Translations under genes and position numbers: made by a program | NCBI RefSeq assembly: GCF_007565055.1 | Contig: NC_044561.1 | Coordinates: 33,909,872 to 33,973,871, forward strand | Length of the DNA: 64,000 nt | Reading direction: 5' to 3' | DNA from: Rhinopithecus roxellana | Taxonomy: Eukaryota; Chordata; Mammalia; Primates; Cercopithecidae | The notes under the pieces: model-generated | Told to the model about the DNA's origin: nothing | Databases searched by the model: none | Seen by the model: only the letters and a program-made list of their open reading frames with translations | Shown here: piece after piece, positions 55,885-64,000 of the stretch | How positions within the stretch are numbered: position 1 is the first letter of the stretch | Layout of the letters: every line of letters begins with the position of its first letter

Positions 55885-56085
55885 GGATTGACAGGTCTGA
55901 CTACAGAATTTGTGGGGCCCAGGGAAAAAAAATAGAGGGGCCAGTCATTAAAAAAATTATTCAGAATTTTAAGATGGCAACAGCACAGTATTAAACCCAA
56001 AGCATTTAACCCAAAGCATTAAACCTCAAGTACGGAGCCCTTGTAAGAGCAGGGCTATGTGAGACTGCACAAGTCACATGCCAAT
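55885..56085 (+). mobile_element. Ancient interspersed repeat, copy 2 (family unnamed)
   Basis: GACTACAGAATTTGTGGGGCC, AGAATTTTAAGATGGCAACAG and AGTATTAAACCCAAAGCATT match 33228-33410 in order and sense. This copy contains a short internal duplication: AACCCAAAGCATT appears twice at about 55993-56020. Confidence 0.7.
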
Positions 56086-56112
56086 GAATGGTTGAATAAC
56101 TTTGGTAGAAGT

Positions 56113-56113
<1 letters not shown>

Positions 56114-56153
<40 letters not shown>

Positions 56154-56427
56154 ACAGAGTCTTGCTCTGTTGCCCAGGCTGAAGTGCAGTGGCACAATCT
56201 CGGCTCACTGCAACCTCCACCTCCCGGGTTCAAGCAATTCTCCTGCCTCAGCCTCCCGAGTAACTGGGATTACAGGTGCATGCCACCACTCCCAGCTAAT
56301 TTTTGTATTTTTATGAGAGACAGGGTTTCACCATCTTGGCCAGGATGGTCTCGATCTCCTGACCTCATGATCCACCTGCCTTGGCCCAAAGTGCTCGGAT
56401 TACAGGCATGAGCCACTGCACCCGGCC
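56114..56427 (-). mobile_element. Full-length Alu with 39-nt poly(T)
   Basis: The antisense Alu is preceded by 39 uninterrupted T (56114-56152), the longest homopolymer in the window, then GACAGAGTCTTGCTCTGTTG and on to GAGCCACTGCACCCGGCC. The left end of the antisense right arm lacks the usual GAGACGG bases after the poly(T). AluS/Y-like. It is inserted just inside or beside the ancient repeat. Confidence 0.94.
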
Positions 56428-56449
56428 CAGGCTCATTTTTATAAGACTG

Positions 56450-56915
56450 AAATCTGGGTTAATTATATGAGGCAATCATCAGGAGGAACCTATATAAGGA
56501 TATTTTGGTGGCCATGAGAATCCACCTTGCAGAACTCTAACTAGAGGCAGTGTAACTGACTGAGGTCCCTGGTTGTTCTTTAAAATCCATCACCATGTTT
56601 GAGCCGACACCATGCTTCCCATAGATTCAGTGATGCTAAGGCAGTTTTGATCCTAGGATACAGCGAACTCTTTCTGGCAACTCTACCTCATGGACCCCCC
56701 AGTGGTCTCCTGCTGGACTTCCATTAAACTGCACACTGGTCTGTGATGCTTCCACTCAACCTTCCTTTTCTCTTTCCTTCCCTCAGGCTCAGACTTGCAT
56801 GGGGTATGATGACTCTCCCAGCCTTTCTGCTTGTCTTCCGTAATTTTTATCATTAGAATTTCCCCCAGTAAAATCTTTGAGGGGGCGTCTTGGAGGGTCT
56901 GAACTAACTATCACA
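56450..56915 (+). mobile_element. Probable ERVL-group LTR, sense
   Basis: The block starts after the Alu and ends CTGAACTAACTATCA at about 56914. It contains CACCTTGCAGAACTCTAAC, TACCTCATGGACCCCCCAGT and a near poly(A) signal CCCCAGTAAAATC (56865). It is immediately followed by a primer-site-like sequence and then pol remnants, the order expected for a 5' LTR. The family name is uncertain and the Alu may have removed its 5' end. Confidence 0.5.
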
Positions 56916-56940
56916 AGTGGTACCAGATGTGATCTGAGTA
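56916..56940 (+). other. Possible retroviral primer-binding-site remnant
   Basis: TGGTACCAGATGTGATCT starts about four bases after the putative LTR end. It resembles the tRNA-Leu-type primer site also recognisable at about 20941-20957. The match is inferred by eye. Confidence 0.45.
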
Positions 56941-58105
56941 AACAGGTGGTAAGAGGGACACTTGGGACTGACTTGCAATGGTTGTATGAACAGTACCATT
57001 CCAACAGCTGAAAGATGAGGAAAAAGTGGCTAATAGAGTGGTCAGCTCAGTATATGGGCCAACATGGACATCGGCTGCACTACAGACACATAGGAGGGGC
57101 CATGCAAAAGAGCAAAACGGGAAATTCTTTCCAATGGGCAGAGCTGTGAGTAGTGCTCTTAGTCATTCACTTTGTATGGAAGGAGAAGTGGTCCAAGGTG
57201 AGAATATGTATAGATTTCCCTGAAGTGGCCACTGGCCTGGATGTCTGGCCAAGGACTTGGAAGGAAAAGAACTGGAAGAACAAAGACAAGAAATTCTAAG
57301 GTAGAGGTCCATGGTTGATGCATGAGAGTGAGATTATCATTCAACATGTGAATTCAGTGTTAACATCCTCTAAAACATTCACCATGGAAAAGGCACTGAG
57401 CAACCAAACAGATGGAACAACTTAGCCAGGAGATATCAGCCTGCCTTTGTCATTGGCCACTCCAGTACAGTATGATGGCCAGAGTGGTCATAGTGACAAA
57501 GATATGGGCTGCATTTGGGGCCTACAACATGGATTTTCATTGACCAACACAGATGTAGCTACTGCTGCATCTGAAAGTCCAACCGATCAGCAAAGGAGAC
57601 CAACAAAAAGCCTTGAGACAGCACTGTTCCTCAAAGGAAATCAACAAGTCACTTTCCGTCATGGAGGATCAATATTTGTTCTCACCAAGATAGGCATCTT
57701 TGGGTTGTGGGTTTGCCTTTCCTGAGCAGAAGTTCAGCCAGAGCTCCTATTTGGGGGCTTGTAGAATGCCTGACTTACAGCTGTGGAATTCCATACAGCA
57801 CAGACACCAATCAGGAAACACTTTTCATAGTGAAGGAGTCCAGAAGTGGCCCATGACATTTCTTCGCCCATTCAGAAGCAACTGGCCTTGTGCAATACTG
57901 GAATGGCCTTCCAAAAGGGCAACAGAAGCCCCAACTCAGAAGTTACTCTTTTCGTCATCCTTTAGGACAAAGTGTACCTATTATATCAGAGACTGCAGGA
58001 AAAGCCTCAATCCATCCTGAAAATAAGCAATTACCAGAACATACTCATAACCCATGTGGATCCTACCCGCTTCTTACTTCTACCATCTTGTAAGAATTAT
58101 GTTGT
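56941..58105 (+). pseudogene. ERVL-type pol remnant, integrase core partly readable
   Basis: The sense text keeps fragments of a pol gene. Around 57700-57960 the order GTGGGTTTGCCTTTCCTGAG, CTGTGGAATTCCATACAGCA, AGTGAAGGAGTCCAGAAGTG and AATACTGGAATGGCCTTCC fits an integrase catalytic core. The readable sequence moves between three frames (57447-57725, 57700-58020, 57890-58093), so frameshifts as well as stops disable it. Gag and most of reverse transcriptase are missing, so the body is deleted relative to a provirus. It cannot encode a functional protein. Confidence 0.65.
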
Positions 58106-58116
58106 CGGTAGGTAGG

Positions 58117-58482
58117 TGCAATGGAGTAAACATTTGTTGTCCTCCCAAAATTCGGATGTTGAAATCCTAACCTTTGATTTGATGGTAGCTAGGAGGTAGG
58201 GCCTTTCGGAGGTGATTATGTCATGAGGGTGAAGCCCTCATGAATGGGATTAGTGCTCTTGTATAAAGCACCCCAGAGAGCTCACTCACCCTCTTCTCAC
58301 CGTATGAGGATACAAGAAGACAATGGTGCAACTCAGAAGAAGGCCCTCACCAGAATCCAACTATGCTGGCAGCCTGATCTCACACTTTCAGACTCTAGGA
58401 CTGTGAGAAATAAGTTTCCATTGGTTAGAAGCCACCTAGTCTTTGATGTTTTACTGTAGCAGCCCACATTGACTAAGATAGC
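58117..58482 (+). mobile_element. MST-type (ERVL-MaLR) solo LTR, sense
   Basis: TGCAATGGAGTAAACATTTG, CCCAAAATTCGGATGTTGAAA, GTCATGAGGGTGAAGCCCTC, CCCTCACCAGAATCCAACTA and CTGTGAGAAATAAGTTTCCA follow the MST LTR order and end at AGCCCACATTGACTAAGATA. The poly(A)-signal region is AATAAG here. Its insertion ends the pol remnant. The frame at 58244-58459 is incidental. Confidence 0.88.
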
Positions 58483-59703
58483 AAAACATGCAAACATCCT
58501 CGGAAATACTCTTTAAATTACCCACTATTGTTGAATCAAAATCACTGCCAATTTATCTCTGCTATTTTGGATAAAATCCTGAAATATTTTTATTAAACTC
58601 TGTTACTGTTGTGTCTATCCCCTTAGGTAACAGCAAAGCATATACAAAATTTTTCATTTGTCTTCATAGGATTTTCTGTGGCAGTTAGGAAGTGCTATGG
58701 TGTTTGAAGTCATGTAGTAGTTCAAAATCATATCTACTTTTAGTATGAACATTTGATCTTTTATCTTTTGCTAGCTGGCAGATCTGGGCCAGAACAATTG
58801 ATTTTGAACTGATTTCATTTCTGGATGTGGCTTATATATTTCAAGAGCCTACTCAGGTTTGTTATAATTTGCTTGGAAAATCTGTTTTTCTTTTGAGGTT
58901 AAGCCATCAACAAACAAATTTTGTGAATAGCCAAGGAAATTTCTAATAGCTCCTGGTAGGGCCTGGGGCTTGGATAGTCTCCTAAGAGAGGTAAGCAATT
59001 ACAGTCTTCTAGAGAGCGGCTGGTTCTAAAGAGTGTTGTAGCAATGGATAGTAACGTGTGTGAAGGGGAAGGAATGCGACTAGCTGAGAAATGCTGAGTG
59101 CTTGTAAGTAGAAGAGTCTGCATGGGAAATCATTAACTTTAGAAGAGATCCTAGAAATAAATGAGTTGCTACTTCCATAAGATATGCTACTGCTTCTATA
59201 GGTTCCAGATGATGTGGCTCTGTATTGACTGCTGGATCAAATGAAAGACTGAAATGGGCAATGGGCCTCAGATGATTTCAGTGTATTGAGTCAGTACCCC
59301 AATGACCTGTCTGGGCTTCCCACAAATAAAAATGAAGGGAGTTTTATAAGTCAAACAATCTAGAACAAAATCTTCTTATATTCATCTATTATATCACACT
59401 TAAACACAAGCATTAACAGAATATTTAGGAAACACAAGGAACCCCTGCTAACCTGGGTATAAATTAACTTAGTCATTATATGGAAAAAACACAAATTTGA
59501 ATTTTATGCCATTTGTACATTATTCACTTAATGATTTGTGGTAAAAATTTATTTATATACATTTGTATGCTTTAGGCATACACAAACATATAAATATACA
59601 AATAGGTGGTACATTTAAAGCATTTAGCTGTACCTTTAAAATGTAGTTAACATATCAGGATGTTAAACAAGGTATATATTATATATAATTTGCCATCTTA
59701 CTA
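58483..59703. other. Unassigned stretch between ERV pieces
   Basis: No repeat family or exon is recognised. The last 250 bases are strongly AT-rich (ATATATTATATATAATTTG). The minus frame at 58899-59123 has no domain features. Confidence 0.4.
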
Positions 59704-59808
59704 TTAGGTTGCTGCAAAAGTAATTGCAGGTTTTGCCATTAAAAGTTTTTGCAGTTTTTGCAATTACTTTTAATGGCAAAAACTGCAATTACTGTTGTGC
59801 CAAACTAA
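59704..59808 (+). mobile_element. MADE1 (mariner MITE), enlarged, miR-548-like hairpin
   Basis: The termini TTAGGTTGCTGCAAAAGTAA and TTACTGTTGTGCCAAACTAA are inverted, and TA flanks both sides (59702-59703, 59809-59810), as for Hsmar1-derived MADE1. The element is 105 bp rather than the usual 80 because the centre gains about 25 bp by repetition of TTTTTGCAGTTTTTGCAATTACTTTT-like sequence. MADE1 copies are the known source of the miR-548 family. Whether this one is processed is not known. Confidence 0.92.
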
Positions 59809-59825
59809 TACATGGCAATAAATAA

Positions 59826-60010
59826 GTGGTTTGCCTTTCCTGAGCAGCAGTTCAGCCAGCACTCCTATTTGGGGGCTTATAGGATACATGATTTACAGCC
59901 ATGAAAGTCCACACTCCATAGACATCAATCAGAAAAACATTTTCACAGTGAAGTAGCACAGGAGTGACCCATGACATTCCTTTGCCCATTCAGAAGCAAC
60001 TGACCTCATT
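59826..60010 (+). pseudogene. Second, diverged copy of the ERVL pol segment
   Basis: GGTTTGCCTTTCCTGAGCAG, CTCCTATTTGGGGGCTTATAG and CCCATTCAGAAGCAACTG match 57709-57893 at about 80% identity by eye, in the same orientation, and diverge abruptly after AGAAGCAACTG. It is too short to encode anything. It is either the tail of another ERVL copy or a very old local duplicate. Confidence 0.85.
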
Positions 60011-60266
60011 TACTGCTGATGACTTCCTAAAACCTGCCCAAATGTAGTATTTTATACATATGTACATTTATATAATGATTAACCATTATTATCCATAATG
60101 TACAAGTTCATATATACCAATTTCGTTCTTTCATTTACTCACATACTCAATAAGTATTAATCACCTAATATATGCCAGTTCTAGAGGCTCAAGATAGAAT
60201 GATGACTAAAAACAGATGCTGTACCTGCCCCAAGGAGCTTATGGTTACATAGAGAAGACAGCTATG
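60011..60266. other. Unassigned; ancient repeat trace
   Basis: CTCAATAAGTATTAATCACC, ATATGCCAGTTCTAGAGGC and CCCCAAGGAGCTTATGGTTAC (60148-60250) resemble a widespread old mammalian repeat, also at 54.4 kb. The family is not named. Confidence 0.45.
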
Positions 60267-60590
60267 GGCAGGGTGTGGTGGCTCACACCCGTAATCCCAG
60301 AACTTTGGGAGGCCGAGGCAGGAAGACCATTTGAGGTCAGGAGCTCGACACCAGCCTGATCAACATGGTGAAACCCTGTCCCTACTAAAAACACAAAAAT
60401 TAGCTGGCCATGGTGGCATGCGCCTGTAATCTCAGATACTTGGGAAGCTGAAGCAGGAGAATTGTTTGAGCCCAGGAGGCAGAGGTTGCAGTGAGCTGAG
60501 ATCTCACCATTGTACTCCAGCCTGGGTGACAGAGTGAGACTCCATCTTGAAACAAAACAAACAAACAAAAAGAAAACAAATAAAACGAAG
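60267..60590 (+). mobile_element. Full-length Alu (AluS-like)
   Basis: Dimer from GGCAGGGTGTGGTGGCTCAC to GAGTGAGACTCCATCTTG with a tail of CAAA repeats (AACAAAACAAACAAACAAAA). The minus frames at 60245-60676 and 60400-60615 are Alu read-through. Confidence 0.92.
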
Positions 60591-61325
60591 TCATCACACC
60601 AGCAAATGTGGACATACCACTGAGAAAGGGCTACAAGGGAGACAGCATGGTGCTCCTGGTAGCCGTGAAGAGGCATTCAATTGAGTTATCAAAATCAGGG
60701 AAGTGATGTGTGAATTGGGATATATCAGAGGAAGTGGGCATAGCTAAGCAATGAGGGGAAAGAAGCATATCTCAGGCCTCCACAAAAGCAAGTGTAAAGC
60801 CCTGCTCTAGGAAGGGAATGGGAAATGTAAGTGAAAGCCACAGTTTGCTGACGCAGTTGTTAAAGATGGCATAAAGTCACACAGCAGAGAGGATAAAATG
60901 TGGGTGGGGGTACTGAGAAACTGGTAGACCACGCTAGTGAACTTCATTTTTTCAATCATAAAAGCAATTTAAAACAAATCATACAGGAGAAAGAGAGGGA
61001 GTTGGAGAGAACAATAGCAACATGATCATGTTTACATTTTGAAAACCCCATGCTGGCTGCGCCGAGAGGGGCACAGAGTGGATTACAGCAATTTAGTTTA
61101 GGAGCTATAGCAGTAGCCTAAGCAAGACACAGTGACTGCTTATATGTTGCTTGGAGGTGGCCGAACAGAACATGTCCAGTATCCAGATCAATTTAATCAA
61201 ATCTACGCCCAGTAGAACAGGAACTTGCCTTTTCTATGAACCCAAGCAAGAACACAGTCACTTGAGGTCAAATAAAAATAAGAAGGAACTCAAAACTTCT
61301 TAACTGAAAGCACTAGAGAACAATC
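60591..61325. other. Unassigned purine-rich sequence
   Basis: TGATCATGTTTACATTTTGAAA, CCATGCTGGCTGCGCCGAGAG and ATAGCAGTAGCCTAAGCAAGAC suggest continuation of the old repeat seen before the Alu, whose usual copies read 'agatcactctggctgc' and 'gcagtagtccaggcaagag'. The family is uncertain and nothing here is coding. Confidence 0.4.
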
Positions 61326-62050
61326 TGTCAACTGGAGAATCACAAGATCCATAAATTTGGAGAAGAGAGATTTATTCCTTATAAAGGGTTGAAGCCTGCA
61401 GAATGGCCGTCCTACAGGCTGGGAAGTGTAGCCTCCATTAGAGACCAAAAACAGGCACTTTGAAGGAAGAAGGGTGAGACAGAAATTTATGCTGAATGAG
61501 TTGGCTAAGTATTCATATTTAACAGGTTGTAGAAGGACTTATGAATATTCTCACGGCAGAGGGGCATTAAGCAAGCATGCATATTCCATATTTCCCATGT
61601 TCACTTTGGGGCAGAGACTTAACGTGTAAATGCATTAAAATTGGGCTCTATGTGTCAAAACATGAAATAGAGGACAAAGAGGAAACCTGTGCTCTGTCCA
61701 CTGGCCAGAACCAGTCTGCGGTCAGTAGTCAAAAGTCAGGAAGGGATGTGCTGTTAAACTGATCAGCTGTATGTGGAAACCACAAAGAGGAAAGGGAGTC
61801 TGGCTGCGGTACCAGTCAGTTGATTGAAATCAGTGGCAGAACAAGGCTGTCAACTGGGTTTGTTTCTGTTTAGCCCTTAGGGAACAAAGTCCAGTGGTAG
61901 TTCCTGAGAGAGGGGTTGTAATGAGATGTGTCATACCTCTCATCCTGTCCTGGTGGGAAATGTAGCTTTTAAGGTTTCTCAGCAGTCCCCTTGGCAAAGA
62001 GGGTTTCATTCAGTCATCTGGGGGGTTTAGGATCTCATTTTCATCTCACA
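61326..62050 (-). mobile_element. Large (~725 bp) solo LTR, antisense, family uncertain
   Basis: In reverse complement the element starts TGTGAGATGAAAATGAGATC. On the plus strand it shows AGCAGTCCCCTTGGCAAAGAG, GTTTCTGTTTAGCCCTTAGGG, TCTGGCTGCGGTACCAGTCAG, GAATATTCTCACGGCAGAGGG and ATTTATTCC (complement of AATAAA, at about 61370). This is a recognisable long LTR, probably ERV1, with U3 to poly(A) preserved. No adjacent internal sequence is seen. The frame at 61577-61762 is incidental. Confidence 0.65.
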
Positions 62051-62059
62051 TATCAAATG

Positions 62060-62500
62060 AATATCGACAAAGAAAAAAAATCAAGCTTTTCAAAATTAAA
62101 GAAAAATGCTCAACATCATTAATCATTAGGTAAATGAGTGAAATAAAGAAAATGAGAAAAAGAATGAGATTGTGTCCTTTGCAGCAACATGGATGGAGCT
62201 GGAATCCGTTATCCTACGCGAACTAGAGCAGGAACAGAAAACTAAATAACACATGTTCTTATTTATAAGTGGGAGCTAAACACTGAATACACATGGAAAC
62301 AAAGAAGGGAACAACCGACACCAGGAACTACTAGAGGGTGTAGGAGGGGAGGAAGTGGAGAATTGAGAAACTACCCATTAGGTACTATGCTTATTATCTC
62401 GGTGATGAAATAATATGTACATCAAACCCCCACGACATGCAATTTATAGAACAAACCTGCGCATGTAACCCTGAAACTAAAATAAAAGTTGAGAAAAACC
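62060..62500 (+). mobile_element. Internally deleted LINE-1 3' end
   Basis: AAAAATGCTCAACATCATTAATC and GTAAATGAGTGAAATAAAG (an altered form of the L1 'gaaatgcaaatcaaaac' block) are followed almost directly by AATGAGATTGTGTCCTTTGC and GGATGGAGCTGGAATCCGTTA. About 450 bp of ORF2 are therefore missing compared with the L1 at 2155. The 3' UTR runs to AACCCTGAAACTAAAATAAAAG. Confidence 0.83.
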
Positions 62501-62545
62501 CACAGTCTTACTGAGGACTATACAGTACATCTCCTTATAGATTCT

Positions 62546-62795
62546 AGAGTTCAGTGGCACGATCTTGGCTCACTGCAACCTCTGCCTCCTGGGTTCAAGT
62601 GATTATCCTGCCTCAGCCTCCCGAGTAAGTGGGATTATAGGCGCCCACCACTGCACCAGGCTAATTTTTCTATTTTTAGTAGAGACAGGGTTTCACCATC
62701 TTGGCCAGACTGAACTCGGACTCCTGACCTCGTGATCCACCCGACTTGGCCTCCCAAAGTGCTGGGATTACAGGAGTGAGCCACCGCGCCCGGCT
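62546..62795 (-). mobile_element. Alu lacking its poly(A) end
   Basis: The antisense Alu starts inside the right arm (AGAGTTCAGTGGCACGATC), without poly(T) or the GAGACGGAGTCT block, and runs to GAGCCACCGCGCCCGGCT. AluS/Y-like. Confidence 0.9.
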
Positions 62796-63129
62796 CATTT
62801 ATTTTTAAGGAATATAGTGACTCAGGCAAGAGACATGAAAGTCTTTGCACTCCATCCTATTTTATCTACAAAGCATCCCTCCAAAAAACTACATGTCAAC
62901 ACAGAGTTAGGGGCTTATGAAATCCCGCTGCCAAACAGAAATAAGGAAGCATGGATTCTTAATGTTGTTACTTTGACTAGACTTGGGGTGTCTTCTAGGT
63001 TCTATAAAGGGCTAAGAATTACTGATTCAAGAAATGGCCTTAGTCACTAATTGTTATCAGAGTCAGTAGATAAACTTTCTCTCTTCCTCAAAGGAAGGAC
63101 TTTAGGATTGCATTTGTATTCAGATATCA
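62796..63129. other. Unassigned stretch
   Basis: The plus frame at 62817-63050 (77 codons) has no domain features, and no repeat family is recognised. Confidence 0.4.
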
Positions 63130-63310
63130 TTCTTACTATTTACTGTGTGAGAAGATGGGCAATTACTCTTCCTTCAGCCTCGTTTTTCTCATTGTAAAAT
63201 GGTGATAATAGCACCTATCTTCCAGGACTGGTATAATGATGAAAATTGACATGTGTTCAATGTCAGCATATTTTATGCTATCAGTTGATGGCAACTCTTA
63301 ATATTGTATT
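63130..63310 (-). mobile_element. MIR SINE fragment
   Basis: The antisense MIR order is clear: TATTTACTGTGTGAGAAGATG, GGGCAATTACTCTTCCTTCAG, TTCTCATTGTAAAATGGTGAT, AATAGCACCTATCTTCCAGG and GAAAATTGACATGTGTTC. Confidence 0.82.
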
Positions 63311-63389
63311 TCATTGTCTTCATCAATAGTTTTCTAAATTTCTTATATCCTGGTTCTGGACTTTTCATGATTTGAAAAGTATCTGGAAA

Positions 63390-63570
63390 ATACTTTTGTA
63401 TAAGCCACTAAGAATTTAACCCTGCATTAGCATGAGATAAGGTCTAGTAAAAATGCAGATTCCAAGTCCCACCCTAAGCCTACAGAGCTGGAATCCTTAG
63501 AGCTGAGGCCCAGATACGTGCATTCCTAATAAACTGCCCCATTGATTCCTATGCACATTAAAATTTGTGA
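63390..63570 (+). mobile_element. MER5A-like hAT-Charlie MITE fragment
   Basis: GTCTAGTAAAAATGCAGATTC, AAGTCCCACCCTAAGCCTAC and CCCAGATACGTGCATTCCTAA match the MER5A core ('ttaaaatgcagattcc', 'gggccccacccc', 'gcatttctaacaa') in order. The ends are worn. The overlapping minus frame at 63497-63709 starts in the A-tract at 63667-63682. Confidence 0.68.
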
Positions 63571-63815
63571 TGTCATCTCCATATGGGATGAAGGGATGGC
63601 AGGATGAAGGGGCAGGAAGGAAGGATAGAGAAGGAAGAATCTGAATAGAGACTAGCATGACTGTGACGAAAAAAAAAAAAAAGAAAATATTCTTATTGGG
63701 AAATTTCAAGTGCCTGTGATTCAGATATTACTGAGAAAGAGGGACTTCACACCTTCCCTCAAACCCTACCACAGAGTTACTAGCTCTGGTTGGCATCCCT
63801 AATAAGTGTTCTACT

Positions 63816-64000
63816 GGCCGGGTGCAGTGGCTCACATCTGTAATCCCAGCACTTTGGGAGGCTGAGGCAGGAGGATCACAAGGTCAGGAGATCAAGACCA
63901 TCCTGATTAACACGGTTGAAAACCCATCTCTACTACAAATACAAAAAAAATTAGCCAGGCGAGGTGGCGGGTGCCTGTAGTCCCAACTACTTGGGAGGTT
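63816..64000 (+). mobile_element. AluY-like Alu, cut by window end
   Basis: GGCCGGGTGCAGTGGCTCAC, ATCACAAGGTCAGGAGATC and CATCCTGATTAACACGG through the middle linker and into the right arm. The 3' part lies beyond the window. Confidence 0.93.

Noticed and set aside
57447..58093. Three overlapping plus frames as a host gene
   Set aside because: They are successive frameshifted pieces of an ERVL-type pol remnant, not exons of a host gene.
60245..60676. 143-codon minus frame
   Set aside because: Antisense Alu read-through (SAHCNLCLLGSNNSPASASQ).
1..64000. CRISPR array, prokaryotic operon or mobile defence island
   Set aside because: The dense Alu/L1/MIR/LTR content shows primate nuclear DNA. 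Direct repeats are transposon target sites or isolated tandem duplications, with no regularly spaced array.

Overview
This window is primate nuclear DNA, most likely from an Old World monkey. The main evidence is three young, nearly intact Alu copies (7635-7946, 40302-40600, 44603-44908) carrying the sense-strand hallmarks GGCTCAAGCC near the 5' end, AAAAAACTAGCC in the middle and GATCCGGCC or close variants. These are typical of cercopithecid AluYR lineages rather than human AluY. The species and chromosome cannot be read from the sequence alone.

I find no convincing host protein-coding exon, tRNA, rRNA or CpG-island promoter. The long open frames are almost all Alu read-through, LINE-1 ORF2 remnants, endogenous-retrovirus (ERV) pol remnants or chance frames in AT-rich sequence. 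The window looks like intergenic or deep intronic sequence and is annotated as a layered repeat landscape.

Layout. 0-5 kb: L1 3' ends, two Alus and an L2 tail. 6-9 kb: an Alu cluster, including an inverted young pair. 9-16 kb: mostly unassigned AT-rich DNA with one near-perfect 43-bp hairpin (10612-10707), one Alu and MIRs. 16-17.4 kb: an MLT1 LTR broken by another LTR and an Alu. 20-21.3 kb: an MLT2 LTR split by a Tigger DNA transposon and followed by an ERVL primer-binding site. 21.8-25.5 kb: old L1M pieces in both orientations. 25.9-27.5 kb: a long L2 carrying a MER2. 28.4-30 kb: a MIR, then a 350-bp AT-rich palindrome with about 78-bp arms, an L1M 3' end and an Alu. 31.5-37.1 kb: Alus, a Tigger MITE, solo LTRs and an MLT1 interrupted by an inverted MLT2. 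37.6-41.5 kb: a decayed ERVL pol region split by a young Alu. 44-47.9 kb: L1M fragments, a young Alu and a free left Alu monomer. 49-54.2 kb: Alus, an MST LTR and a primate L1 with target-site duplications. 56-60 kb: an ERVL-like LTR plus pol remnant, an MST LTR, an enlarged MADE1 hairpin and a second diverged copy of the same pol segment. 60-64 kb: Alus, a 725-bp LTR, an internally deleted L1, a MIR and an MER5-like element.

The parts do not form a pathway. They record successive insertions: MIR/L2 and old DNA transposons, then MLT1/MLT2/ERVL and L1M, then MST and Tigger, AluJ/S, primate L1 and finally AluY/YR. Subfamily names come from pattern recognition, without an alignment tool. Boundaries without target-site duplications are good to roughly 10-50 bp.
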